NCBI GenBank assembly: GCA_012861695.1
Contig: JAAOOA010000016.1
Coordinates: 18,491,702-18,555,701 of the forward strand
Source of the DNA: Trematomus loennbergii
Lineage: Eukaryota > Chordata > Actinopteri > Perciformes > Nototheniidae
Reading direction: 5' to 3'
DNA length: 64,000 nt
The translations under genes were made by a program, and so were the position numbers. A model generated the notes under the pieces. It searched no databases. It saw only the letters and a program-made list of their open reading frames with translations, and was not told the DNA's origin. Below, piece by piece: positions 1-10,040 of this stretch (position 1 is its first letter; each line of letters begins with the position of its first letter).

Positions 1-50
1 AACAATGGACGTCCGCTCTCGGGAGCGTCGGAGTGGTGCGGTCACCCTAA

Positions 51-420
51 GTGACAGACCTAAAGTATCCGGGATTCAGCATCTTCCCTGGCTTGTACAT
101 TTTTGGAGATGCGCCCTGGAGATATCAGCCTATTTTTAACAACTTTTCCAGCTTTTCAAAACATTTATTCCGGGGTTTTAGCCAGTCATTTTGCAAGAAA
201 TCATTTAACATTAACGGTCTCCTGAAAAAGCACATATTCTGTGCATTTTCAGGAGAGCGTCTGTTAAATAATTTCGTGCAAAAATGACTGTCTAAAACTC
301 TCTTCCAGACATTTAAAAATACTTTCCCCGACCATTTAAACATTATTTCTGGGTGGTAAAGTGCAGTTAAGCGGCCTGGAGTATTATACTATTTCAAACA
401 ACTTTTCCCCGCCTTTCAAA
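51..420 (-). repeat. Left inverted arm of the recombinase-bearing repeat block
   Basis: Read on the minus strand, 145-60 contains CTCCAGGGCGCAT, then TACAAGCCAGGGAAG and GAATCC. These are the landmarks of the 80-bp unit tandemly repeated at 6261-6866. A second diverged piece (392-363) ends in TTAACTGCAC, and 327-290 (TATTTTTAAATGTCTGGAA) matches 8824-8857 on the plus strand. The same blocks therefore occur at the two ends of the region in opposite orientation. The homology is visible; that it marks the ends of one element is inference. The element may begin before base 1. Confidence 0.6.
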
Positions 421-735
421 GACTTATTCCTGGGTACAAGTGTTATCTTTCCCCCCCTGGGTGTGTGAGACAAGTGAAGTGAGTCAGCCTGCCAACAAGC
501 AGCAGTGTGCTGTCATTTGAAACATGTTCCCCCACAGTGACTATGCTGTAGACACCTTTTGAGCACTCTTTCCTGGGTCAATGTGTCCTCTTTCTCCCCC
601 CCTGGGTGTGTGTGAGACAAGTGAAGTGAGTCAGCCTGCCAACAAGCAGCAGTGTGCTGTCATTGAAACATGTTACCCCACAGTGTGACTATGCTGTAGC
701 CACGTTTCGAGCACTCTTCCTGGGTCGAAAGACAT
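421..735. repeat. Two direct repeats of about 144 bp
   Basis: CCTGGGTGTGTGAGACAAG followed by the same GTCAGCC, AACAAGCAGC and CTATGCTGTAG landmarks occurs near 457 and again near 601, with small indels. It is a short tandem duplication and no coding potential is credible. From 735 to 1389 I see AT-rich sequence without a recognisable gene or element. Confidence 0.7.
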
Positions 736-1389
736 GTGCTGTAACCTGGTTCTCCCAGTACTGGGTACTAGTTAATGCCACTATCACCACCACATTTAAA
801 CCAGATGAAGTGGTAGTTATCCGGGGTGCTGCAGAGTCATTTTCAGGCTCCTCTCCACAATTGTCCCCCTAAAATGATTTTAAATCATTATTTTTGCATT
901 TAAATGCATTTATTCTATCATTTATATGGTTCCCCAACACAATGCACATAGTCTGGAGCTCACTGGGGTCCTGCATATAATTTAATCAGGCGTTTTAACA
1001 CTTTTTCCCATGAAAATGATTTTTAATCACTATCATGGGGCTATGAAAATAAAATTCCGGGTAATGCAGAGCACAAGTGCACCTTTTACTATTTAAATGT
1101 ATTTGTATTATATATATTTGGGCTAGGTAGGGGACCTCTCTGGGTGATTTAGTCAGTTTATGGATTTTTCCCACAAATCCTGGATGATCCAGGCCGAATT
1201 TGGGTGCTCATAGGCGGCCTGCCAGGCGCCCCCACCCGTGGAAAGCAAAAAAAAGTGAAGAAAACGCTTAATTATATCTTAAAATAATCAAAAATGAAGT
1301 TTTGAAAAATTGTCAAATTTTGAAAAATTGTCAAATTTTTTCTAAGTGCCAACGGGAGTAGTGGCCAGGTGTTTGGCGCTTCGGGCCGA

Positions 1390-1434
1390 TTTTTCCCCTT
1401 CTCCGATGGTTGGTACAACGGAGAAGGGGAAAAA
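1390..1434. repeat. Perfect 16-bp inverted repeat with 13-nt spacer
   Basis: TTTTTCCCCTTCTCCG at 1390-1405 is exactly complementary to CGGAGAAGGGGAAAAA at 1419-1434. The spacer ATGGTTGGTACAA is asymmetric. It could fold as a hairpin. Its layout also resembles the arm-spacer-arm sites used by tyrosine recombinases such as lox or FRT sites, and such an enzyme is encoded 2.1 kb downstream. The link is speculative. Confidence 0.8.
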
Positions 1435-1657
1435 GTCCCTGGGCTTCATTTCCACTTCTCTGTCAAAAAGATTCATCCATAATTTTCAGACTACCTTCCG
1501 CACGAAATCAGAAACCCAGTTTTTGGGTGGACTCAGAAAAAATACGGCTGTTGGAAATCATGGAAGAATGTATCCGCTCACCAAGCACTCTGAGTGGGCC
1601 TCATTTTGTGCCTCAAGACCCCCCAGCCTGGTTCTCCCAATACTTTAAGTTCGACAT

Positions 1658-2780
1658 GGAGGAATGCGAGGGCACTTTTGCAGGTGACTCTATTGATTAT
1701 GAGGCACTATTTTGGATGTATTTTTTACATTTTCCTGGTTCTCCAAATAGTTTAAGTGCGACATTTTGAGCCCTGGAGGAATGCGAGGGCACTTTTGCAG
1801 GTGACTCTACCCGATTATGAGGCACTATTTTGGGATGTATTTTTTACATTTTCCCGGTTCTCCAAATAGTTTAAGTGCGACATTTTGAGCCCTGGAGGAA
1901 TGCGAGGGCACTTTCCCGGTGACTCTACCCGATTTTGAGGCACTATTTTGGGGTATAATTTTTACATTTTGACCCCTTTCCCCGGTTTTCACCAAAGTTG
2001 AGTTGGATGATTTCCACCATGGAGGAATGTCAGGGGAGTCCGCGGGGGACTCTTGCGGGGTCATGAGGCACTATTTTGGGGTACAATTTTTCCATTTTGA
2101 CCCCTTTCCCCGGTTCTCACCAAAGTTGAGTTGGATGATTTCCACCATGGAGGAATGTCAGGGGAGTCCGCGGGGGACTCTTGCGGGGTCATGAGGCACT
2201 ATTTTGGGGTATTTTTCCATTTTGACCCCTTTCCCCGGTTCTCACCAAAGTTGAGTTGGATGATTTCCACCATGGAGGAATGTCAGGGGAGTCCGCGGGG
2301 GACTCCTGCGGGGTCATGAGGCACTATTTTGGGGTACAATTTTTCCATTTTGACCCCTTTCCCCGGTTCTCACCAAAGTTGAGTTGGATGATTTCCACCA
2401 TGGAGGAATGTCAGGGGAGTCCGCGGGGGACTCCTGCGGGGTCATGAGGCACTGTTTTGGGGTATATTTTTTACATTTTGACCCCTTTCCCGGTTCTCAC
2501 CAAAGTTGAATTGGGTGATTACGACCATGGAGGAATGTCAGGGGAGTCCGCGGGGGACTCCTGCGGGGTCATGAGGCACTGTTTTGGGGTATATTTTTTA
2601 CATTTTGACCCCTTTCCCCGGTTCTCACCAAAGTTGAGTTGGGTGATTACGACCATGGAGGAATGTCAGGGGAGTCCGCGGGGGACTCCTGCGGGGTCAT
2701 GAGACACTGTTTTGGGGTATAATTTTTACATTTTGACCCCTTTCCCCGGTTCTCACCAAAGTTGAGTGTGATGATTGCTG
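1658..2780. repeat. Minisatellite A, about 9 units of 116-128 bp
   Basis: The landmark TGGAGGAATG recurs near 1658, 1774, 1894, 2021, 2149, 2274, 2402, 2529 and 2656. The later units are almost identical and the first three are diverged, which suggests recent expansion at the right side. The short open frames crossing it follow from the repeat period and are not treated as genes. Confidence 0.9.
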
Positions 2781-2804
2781 AGTCATGATGCACTTTTTTG
2801 GGGG

Positions 2805-3085
2805 TACCTCATTATCAACACGGATAGAGATGTCTCGGAGATGGCTCGGACCCCACACCCTGGTTCTATGTAACCCTGGAGGAATGTCACATGAGTCGAC
2901 AGGGGACTGCTGCTGGCTAATGAAGGACTATTTTGGGGTACATTTCCCCCATTATCAACACGGACTAGAGATGTCTCGGAGATGGCTCGGACCCCACACC
3001 CTGGTTCTATGTAACCCTGGAGGAATGTCACATGAGTCGACAGGGGACTGCTGCTGGCTAATGAAGCACTATTTCCGGGTACTTT
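2805..3085. repeat. Two direct copies of a 141-bp unit
   Basis: CATTATCAACACGGA starts near 2810 and again near 2951, followed by GAGATGTCTCGGAGATGGCT and TGGAGGAATGTCACATGAG in each. The unit shares TGGAGGAATGTCA with minisatellite A, so it is probably a diverged relative. Between 3340 and 3500 a further short pair occurs (GATGCATCGGACCCA twice). The stretch 3085-3548 is otherwise the upstream region of the recombinase gene. Confidence 0.75.
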
Positions 3086-3548
3086 TTTTTCATTTTCACC
3101 CAAATTTCCCTGGATGAAATATTTTTTAGTTTTTTTGTTTTTAGCCCAGTTTTGGCCACAGCGTTGCCTGGAGGATAGGACCGAGATATGACAGACTCTC
3201 TGGCCGCCTCACAAGTCACTATTGTCGGACACTTTCTTTGCTTTACCCCGGTTCTATCACTCTTTCCTCCTTTGACCATACAACCCGTTTCCTGCTGGGG
3301 TGGTGCCTGGTTCCGGGGTACCCCAAACCCTCTCATGGTCGGGGCACCATGTATGGATGCATCGGACCCAATGTTGCCATCACCAGCCCCGCGTTGGTGC
3401 GGAAGTGGGACCATCTGACCCGGTGGTAACCCAATACTTCCCTTCGTCCATGCACCATGAATTGATGCATCGGACCCAGTGTCGCAACCACCGCTCACGC
3501 TAACGCATATAAACGGAGAACTATAACATCATTTTGATCAAATTCATT

Positions 3549-6251
3549 ATGTGTGTTTCAGTAAGGATGTCATCTGAATGCCCGGTGTGCAGACTCTTCT
3601 ATCTGGCATTGAACAAACACCTTAAGCACAAGCATGCAGTGCGGAACTTGGAGGAGAGGGGAATCCTCCTGAAAATAGCCAGTGGAAGGATAAATGTTCG
3701 GACCAAACCCTGTCCCATCGCTGGGTGTTCGTACGCTGGGAAGAGACTGGACCGTCATGTAAAACATGACCACCCTGAGTTGTCCCGACATGAGGCACAG
3801 CAGGTCATGGCAAGGCTGAAGCATAGTGTGGCACTGCAGTTGCTCCATGACCTCCGTGAGACTAACCCCATCATTGGAATGGCTACATCATTGGATATAG
3901 ACAATGAGGGGGAATACCCCGGGCACCCTCCACCCTTCTCCCCACATACCGAGTGTGACAACGAGGACTGCAGGCAGGTGATGCTGGAAAATGTGGCATT
4001 GAGGGCTCAGAAGGATGCCCTCAATGATGAGGTGAAGACCCTGCGCTCCAGGCTGAAAAAGGAGCTAAAACCCAGGAAGCAGAGTGCTGCTGTTCTTGAG
4101 GAAGAGGACGAATGTATACGATTTAAGGGCCTGGCAATCCCAAGTACCTCCGGCATAAACACAGTAGCCTCAGGCAGCAATACCCCTGTGAAGACCCCGG
4201 TGAAGACTGTCATGCAGTCCCCAGTAACCTCCGGTAGCGGGACCCCTGTGAAGACCCCGGTGAAGACTGTCATGCATTCCCCAGTAACCTCCGGTAGCGG
4301 GACCCCTGTGAAGACCCCGGTGAAGACTGTCATGCATTCCCCAGTAACCTCCGGTAGCGGGACCCCTGTGAAGACCCCGGTGAAGACTGTCATGCATTCC
4401 CCAGTAACCTCCGGTAGCGGGACCCCTGTGAGGAGCCCGGTGAAGACTGTCATGCTTGCAGTAGCCTCCGGTGGGAAGACACCGGTAAAGAACCCTGTGA
4501 AGAGCCAAGTGAAGACTGTAATGCTTGCAGTAGCCTCCGGTGGAAAGAGACCGGTCAAGAACCCTGTGAAGAGCCCAGTGAAGACTGTCATATTACCAGT
4601 TTCCTCCGGTAGCGAGACGCCTGTGAAGACCCCGGTGGAAACTGTCATGTTTGCAGTAGCCTCCGGTAGCGAGACCCCTGTGAAGACCCCGGTGGAAACT
4701 GTCATGTTTGCAGTAGCCTCCGGTAGCGAGACCCCTGTGAAGACCCCGGTGGAAACTGTCATGTTTGCAGTAGCCTCCGGTAGCGAGACCCCTGTATGCC
4801 GGAAGACCCGTGCCTCTAAGCTGGCTAATGACTTGCCCTCTCCCTCAAATTACTGGTCCACTGGGTGTGGACGGGGGAATACCATGCGTGAAATCACGTT
4901 GCCTAGAAGCATGGAGGCGTACCTTCAGACATACTTGGATCATTGTTTGGGTGTCGCTCCGACAGTAAAACAGAAAGACAATGTTGTGTCGAAGATCAGC
5001 CGGATAAAGAACTTCATAGTATACATGGCCCATGGTGTTAACCGCCTGTCAGACTGGCTGTTCCTAAGAAACATGAAGATGATCCGTGGCTGGAGCGAGT
5101 ATATTGTAAAGCCGGGCCGGGCAGTCACAACATCAGAGTTCTTCCTGAAGAATGTGCACCAGTTCATGGGGTACATGTCTGAGTCAAAGCCCCGGGGGTG
5201 CAAGCTCACCCAGTCTGATATGACCCACATAATGAGAGAGGTGAAAGCCAACATGAAACACTTGAATAAGGCAGTCACTCTACATCAGTTTAAGGTGAAG
5301 AGGAACAAACTGGATCGTCTGCCGAGCCAGGCGGAGCTTCTCGCCGCCATGGCGGCCGCTGAGAAGCGCATCCCGGAGCTCCTCGACCTGATGGCCGGCA
5401 CGCCGACCTCAACCACCCAGAAGCTTCTCTATGGCTATCTCACCCTCCATTGGAGCCTCCTGTATGGCCACCGTACGGGCGTGTACGCAAACATGAAAAA
5501 CAGTGAGGTCTTAGAGGCAGCCATAAGGGGAACTGCTGAGGGCTACATCATCCATGTGCAGGATCACAAGACGGCCAAGACATATGGCGAAGCACAGCTG
5601 GCGCTTACAGTAGAGGAGTTTAGCTGGGTCATGCGGTGGATGGGGATTAAAAAGGTATTGCTGGGTCCTCAGAATGAATTCTTCCTTTTCACAAGGGGGA
5701 ATCGGGCCTCCAAGAACCTGAACGCTCACTTGAAGAGGGCATGGGCTGATGCTGGGCTAGAAACAGCCGTCACCTTCACAATCCTGCGCACTGCCCTGGC
5801 TGACAATATCAAGCATCACCAAGATCCAGAAAGCCGGTCGATTCTCGCCAGGTTTATGTGTCACGACGTAACCACGGCGGACCGGTTCTACGCGAATGCG
5901 CCGGGAATAAAGGAGGCATTGAGAATCCGCTCCATGTTCAGGGCGTCATCAGATGCGGCAGCAGCTGCATCATCATCAGAAGGATGTCTACCGCTGTCAG
6001 ATGGGGAGACCTCCGAAGAGGGCTGCTATAACAGTACTGCTCCATCATCTCCATCATCTCCATCATCTTCACCTGATGGGTCATTGGAGCGGCAGCAGCA
6101 GCGGAAGCGGAAGCGGGAGGGAAAGAGGCCAATGAAGTCGGGACCGGGGCTGGTTGACACTCCTGATGATGGGGCAGGGGCCGTGGACTCAACCTGTTTG
6201 CCCTGGTGCACCGTAAGAATTAGACGCCTTTGGTCCCCTGAATCCCGCTAA
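3549..6251 (+). CDS. Crypton-like tyrosine recombinase with two C2H2-like fingers
   Basis: This is a 900-residue uninterrupted frame. It probably starts at ATG 3549, with ATG 3567 as the alternative. Residues about 11-30 (CPVC...HLKHKH) and 54-74 (CPIAGC...HVKHDH) look like DNA-binding C2H2 fingers. Residues about 145-172 are rich in charged heptads and may be a coiled coil. About 205-415 is a threonine/proline/valine/lysine repeat. The C-terminal part reads as a tyrosine recombinase: Arg642 (GHRTG), Lys674 (HKTAK), Arg747 (TILRTALAD, with Thr in place of the usual His of HxxR), His772 (MCHD) and Tyr781 (RFY). Such enzymes cut and rejoin DNA through a 3'-phosphotyrosine and would act in the nucleus. 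The absence of introns and of a nearby reverse transcriptase fits a Crypton-type element better than DIRS or Ngaro. A domesticated host gene is possible but less likely. No frameshift was seen, unlike most other elements in the window. Confidence 0.85.
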   Translation: MCVSVRMSSECPVCRLFYLALNKHLKHKHAVRNLEERGILLKIASGRINVRTKPCPIAGCSYAGKRLDRHVKHDHPELSRHEAQQVMARLKHSVALQLLHDLRETNPIIGMATSLDIDNEGEYPGHPPPFSPHTECDNEDCRQVMLENVALRAQKDALNDEVKTLRSRLKKELKPRKQSAAVLEEEDECIRFKGLAIPSTSGINTVASGSNTPVKTPVKTVMQSPVTSGSGTPVKTPVKTVMHSPVTSGSGTPVKTPVKTVMHSPVTSGSGTPVKTPVKTVMHSPVTSGSGTPVRSPVKTVMLAVASGGKTPVKNPVKSQVKTVMLAVASGGKRPVKNPVKSPVKTVILPVSSGSETPVKTPVETVMFAVASGSETPVKTPVETVMFAVASGSETPVKTPVETVMFAVASGSETPVCRKTRASKLANDLPSPSNYWSTGCGRGNTMREITLPRSMEAYLQTYLDHCLGVAPTVKQKDNVVSKISRIKNFIVYMAHGVNRLSDWLFLRNMKMIRGWSEYIVKPGRAVTTSEFFLKNVHQFMGYMSESKPRGCKLTQSDMTHIMREVKANMKHLNKAVTLHQFKVKRNKLDRLPSQAELLAAMAAAEKRIPELLDLMAGTPTSTTQKLLYGYLTLHWSLLYGHRTGVYANMKNSEVLEAAIRGTAEGYIIHVQDHKTAKTYGEAQLALTVEEFSWVMRWMGIKKVLLGPQNEFFLFTRGNRASKNLNAHLKRAWADAGLETAVTFTILRTALADNIKHHQDPESRSILARFMCHDVTTADRFYANAPGIKEALRIRSMFRASSDAAAAASSSEGCLPLSDGETSEEGCYNSTAPSSPSSPSSSPDGSLERQQQRKRKREGKRPMKSGPGLVDTPDDGAGAVDSTCLPWCTVRIRRLWSPESR
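4171..4795 (+). repeat. In-frame coding repeat, 60-bp and 78-bp units
   Basis: Inside the recombinase gene, about four near-identical 60-bp units (TPVKTPVKTV core) are followed by two 78-bp variants and then about three more 60-bp units. All unit lengths are multiples of three, so copy-number changes keep the frame. The repeat separates the fingers and coiled coil from the catalytic domain and is probably a flexible, basic linker. The opposite strand is also open here only because of this periodicity. Confidence 0.9.
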
Positions 6252-6260
6252 ACATATGGG

Positions 6261-6866
6261 CATACATTTTGTTAATAGTGCAACACCTCCAGGGCGCATA
6301 ACTGCAGTTTACAAGCCAGGGAAGGTGCCAGAATCCTGGGCATACATTTTGTTAATAGTGCAACACCTCCAGGGCGCATAACTGCAGTTTACAAGCCAGG
6401 GAAGGTGCCAGAATCCTGGGCATACATTTTGTTAATAGTGCAACACCTCCAGGGCGCATAACTGCAGTTTACAAGCCAGGGAAGGTGCCAGAATCCTGGG
6501 CATACATTTTGTTAATAGTGCAACACCTCCAGGGCGCATAACTGCAGTTTACAAGCCAGGGAAGGTGCCAGAATCCTGGGCATACATTTTGTTAATAGTG
6601 CAACACCTCCAGGGCGCATAACTGCAGTTTACAAGCCAGGGAAGGTGCCAGAATCCTGGGCATACATTTTGTTAATAGTGCAACACCTCCAGGGCGCATA
6701 ACTGCAGTTTACAAGCCAGGGAAGGTGCCAGAATCCTGGGCATACATTTTGTTAATAGTGCAACACCTCCAGGGCGCATAACTGCAGTTTACAAGCCAGG
6801 GAAGGTGCCAGAATCCTGGGCATACATTTTGTTAATAGTGCAACACCTCCAGGGCGCATAACTGCA
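6261..6866. repeat. Minisatellite B, 80-bp unit, about 7.5 copies
   Basis: Copies start at 6261, 6341, 6421, 6501, 6581, 6661, 6741 and 6821 (partial). They are essentially identical, so the array is young or homogenised. It begins 10 bp after the recombinase stop codon and would lie in its 3' untranslated region. Diverged copies occur at 8721-8800 and, inverted, at 60-145 and 363-392. Confidence 0.95.
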
Positions 6867-7027
6867 CTTTAAAACGTAGGTTAAGAAATTTAGTAGTACT
6901 GTTATAGCAGCAGTAGTACGTGTAAATAGTTGATGTTTTAGTCTGTGTGTACTGTCATTTTGTTACTGCAACGTGTAAATAGTTGATGTTTTAGGGTGTG
7001 TGGTTGATGTTTTAGGGTGTGTGTTCA

Positions 7028-7033
7028 AATAAA
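7028..7033 (+). terminator. Candidate polyadenylation signal of the recombinase transcript
   Basis: AATAAA is followed by an A-rich run. It is the first clear signal after the recombinase gene and its 80-bp array. The stretch 6867-7194 holds short repeats of GTGTAAATAGTTGATGTTTTAG and no gene. Confidence 0.45.
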
Positions 7034-7194
7034 ATTAAAAATTAAAAAAAACAATAACCTTGATGGTTACCAGGGGCAGATAAAGTGCCACTTTCCATCA
7101 GCACCGGGGTGCTGAACCCTGTGATGAGCGCTCAAGTGTTGGCGGAGGAGGTGTAAGCCAGAGGAGGGTGAACAAAAGTTAAAGTGTTTGAACC

Positions 7195-7540
7195 TCCAGC
7201 CCAGAAGGGGGGTGGTGGTGCCGTGAAGAAGGCCGACTATGGATGCTGATGGGCGGACATAGAAGCACCACAAAATCCACCCCCTTTAGGGTCACCAGGG
7301 GCACGAGAATACCCTCAACAGAAGGGGTGGTGGTGCCGTGAAGAAGGCCGACTATGGATGCTGATGGGCGGACATAGAAGCACCACAAAATCCACCCCCT
7401 TTAGGGTCACCAGGGGCACGAGAATACCCTCAACAGAAGGGGTGGTGGTGCCGTGAAGAAGGCCGACTATGGATGCTGATGGGCGGACATAGAAGCACCA
7501 CAAAATCCACCCCCTTTAGGGTCACCAGGGGCACGAGGTT
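7195..7540. repeat. Minisatellite C, about 3 copies of 116-120 bp
   Basis: AGAAGGGGTGGTGGTGCCG recurs near 7203, 7320 and 7436 with nearly identical intervening sequence. Minus-strand open frames across it repeat the same peptide and are not considered genes. Confidence 0.9.
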
Positions 7541-7639
7541 CTGGTGGGTGTGAATACCTGTGTTTAGTCCGTGGGGGAGTGCTTAAGTGTGGGGGCCCGG
7601 GGACTCAGGGTGTGCAAGGTTATGGAGGTCCCACTGTTA

Positions 7640-8412
7640 TGGGGACATGCTGGAGGTCATGAGTCCGTCCTTCGGGGCTCTGTGAGCGGGCACAGACAGG
7701 TGATTTTCCCCTGGTCTCTCCTGGAGCTGTGAAATGCACAGAGTCCCACTGTTAGGGAGCCATCCTGGAGGTCATGAGTCCGTCTTTCGGGCTCTGTGAG
7801 CGGGCAAAAAGAGGTGATTTTCCCCTGGTCTCTGCTGGAGCTGTGAAATGCACAGAGTCCCACTGTTAGGGAGTCATCCTGGAGGTCATAGTCCGTCTTT
7901 CGGTGCTCTGTGAGCGGGCACAGAGAGGTGATTTTCCCCTGGTCTCTGCTGGAGCTGTGAAATGCACAGAGTCCCACTGTTAGGGAGCCATCCTGGAGGT
8001 CTAGTCCGTCTTTCGGTGTCTGTGAGCGGGCACAGAGAGGTGATTTTCCCCTGGTCTCTGCTGGAGCTGTGAAATGCACAGAGTCCCACTGTTAGGGAGC
8101 ATCCTGGAGGTCATGAGTCCGTACTTTGGGGGTCTGTGAGCGGGCACAGACAGGTGATTTTCCCCTGGTCTCTCCTGGAGCTGTGAAATGCACAGAGTCC
8201 CACTGTTAGGGAGCCATCCTGGAGGTCATGAGTCCGTACTTTGGGGTCTGTGAGCGGGCACAGACAGGTGATTTTCCCCTGGTCTCTGCTGGAGCTGTGA
8301 AATGCACAGAGTCCCACTGTTAGGGAGCCATCCTGGAGGTCATGAGTCCGTACTTTGGGGGTCTGTGAGCGGGCACAGACAGGTGATTTTCCCCTGGTCT
8401 CTCCTGGTAACT
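7640..8412. repeat. Minisatellite D, about 7 copies of 111-116 bp
   Basis: CATGAGTCCGT or a close variant recurs near 7659, 7774, 8112, 8228 and 8340, with two copies between (7888 and 8001) carrying small deletions. Each unit contains TGAGCGGGCA and GATTTTCCCCTGGTCTCT. No gene is supported in the array. The interval 8413-8720 holds no recognised gene. Confidence 0.9.
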
Positions 8413-8720
8413 CCGCTCCCCGAGGTCCTAGCGATGGTACCATTGGATGCGGGGTACGTGTAAATGGGGGGGTAGAGAAAAAGCCTGAACCGAACAGAGC
8501 TTGTTATCAAAAGTTATGGATTAGTAGCAAGATTTCACAATGTAGCAGCTTTCCGGGGTGCTGAAGCGTAAGCTGGTAAGCTGGTAAGCAGCATGCTACT
8601 TTAGGTAAGCAACACAGTGACTTCGTGGACACAAATCCCATCTGCTTATACAGGCATTGGATATTTATGGTAGGTTGAGGGATAGGCCACCTTTTCCAGT
8701 TACTTCGTGGACACAAACAC

Positions 8721-8860
8721 ATTACATTTTGTAAATAGTGCAATACCTCCAAGGCGCATAACTGCACTGTACAAGCCAGGGAAGAGGCCTGAATCCTGGG
8801 GTAAACATTGTGTTAATTGTTTAAGTGTTTTTAAATGTATGGAACAGTGTTTTGTCTCTT
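8721..8860 (+). repeat. Right inverted arm (diverged 80-bp unit plus adjacent block)
   Basis: 8721-8800 is a diverged 80-bp minisatellite B unit (CTCCAAGGCGCATAACTGCA, TACAAGCCAGGGAAG). It is followed at 8824-8857 by AAGTGTTTTTAAATGTATGG, the plus-strand match of minus-strand 327-290. Order and orientation mirror the left end. The block probably ends before 9018, where sequence shared with 16597 begins. Confidence 0.55.
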
Positions 8861-9017
8861 TCAAAACTCTCCGTCATTGGCCGGATACATGGGGACGATT
8901 TTATATTGACTATGACCGTTACTATTCCAGTGAGACGAAGTACGTCCAGTGACGGGAGTGATCCCATGTTAATTTTGTCCGAAAACCAGAGCATTCCCTT
9001 ATCCCTCACAAATCAGA

Positions 9018-9298
9018 GGTTAACCTGGTATTTTTACTCCACTACATTATTTTAGTTACTTTGCAGATTCTGATTAATGATGTGAAATATAAACAACCCT
9101 TAAATCAGGCTTTAGTTACACCTGAGTAAAATGTAGGGAACGGTGATTGTCAAGTGCCAACAATCAGGAGAAATATTTGATAGTTGCTGCTTGAGAAGAC
9201 TAAACATTTATCTGCAGATCCCTATAAAGTATATTCATACTCGTTATTCTCTACTAATAGTTAATTAAAGACTGTATATAATGGCTATTTTGCATATC
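9018..9298. repeat. Segment duplicated at 16597-16857
   Basis: From GGTTAACCTGGTA onward, including TTAATGATGTGAAATATAAA and TTTATCTGCAGATCCCTATA, this segment matches 16597-16857 with scattered changes. The match resumes at 10033 after the hAT insertion. The paralogue gives the empty site for that insertion. Confidence 0.85.
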
Positions 9299-9306
9299 CC
9301 TTTCAA

Positions 9307-10032
9307 CAGTGGCGAGCCGTGAGCTTTATACCTAGGCCCTCTGACCCCCACCCCTCCTTCGAAAAAAAAGACGTTATTACGTCACAGCGTATACTTCAGC
9401 GGAATATCAAAACAACGGCCCAGGGTGCAAAACGCATCAATGACAGCGACCCTCTAGTGCCTCTACCACACAAAACAACACCTGTGAACCCAATTTGTGT
9501 TCTTTGACATTGAAAATGATATTGCATTGTGTTTGTTACTTTCATTGCAGTTGTATGTCTTAAGTGTAATTTGGCATGCTTTTATTTTGAAGGTGAGTTC
9601 ACGCTGTTGACAGGAAGTTGTTGTTGCTATGGAAACAAGAAAAGTTTCACAGCGGGCGGAACTCGTCATAAAGTCCGCGATAATAAAACCCACCCATTTA
9701 GAGGGAAGATATGATTGGTCAATTGTACTGTCATTTGACATTACTCTCTCGTTCAGTTACTATAGCGGGCCCTCCGCAGTTACTATAGCGGGCCCTCTCA
9801 GTCTCTGTTTGAACTGACATTCAGGCAGATTCGAAGGATTTATTTCTTTGGAAATGTTATTTTATTAAATCAAGTTTTTTTTTGGTAAAACTAATGAAAA
9901 ATATAACAAAAAATAATATTAAAAAATATATATATTTTAAAATGTTTTTAATTTTTTTTAATGTTTTTTAATGTTTTTGGAATATCTTAGGCCCTCACAG
10001 AGGGCCTAGAGGGCCCTAACGGCTCGCCACTG
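9307..10032. mobile_element. Non-autonomous hAT element, 726 bp
   Basis: It starts CAGTGGCGAGCCGT and ends with the inverted ACGGCTCGCCACTG, a 14-bp terminal inverted repeat. It is bounded by the 8-bp target duplication CCTTTCAA at 9299-9306 and 10033-10040. Eight-bp duplications and CAG...CTG ends are typical of hAT elements. It holds no transposase frame. The uninserted sequence is present at about 16848-16860. Confidence 0.93.
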
Positions 10033-10040
10033 CCTTTCAA

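Noticed and set aside
2003..2702. Overlapping short plus-strand frames with nearly identical peptides
   Set aside because: They arise from the period of minisatellite A and share no gene features.
4007..4762. Long minus-strand frame opposite the recombinase gene
   Set aside because: It is a shadow of the in-frame repeat; the plus strand has the recombinase motifs.
6261..8412. Regularly spaced repeats that could suggest a CRISPR-like array
   Set aside because: Units of 80-120 bp are contiguous with no unique spacers, and the context is a vertebrate genome.
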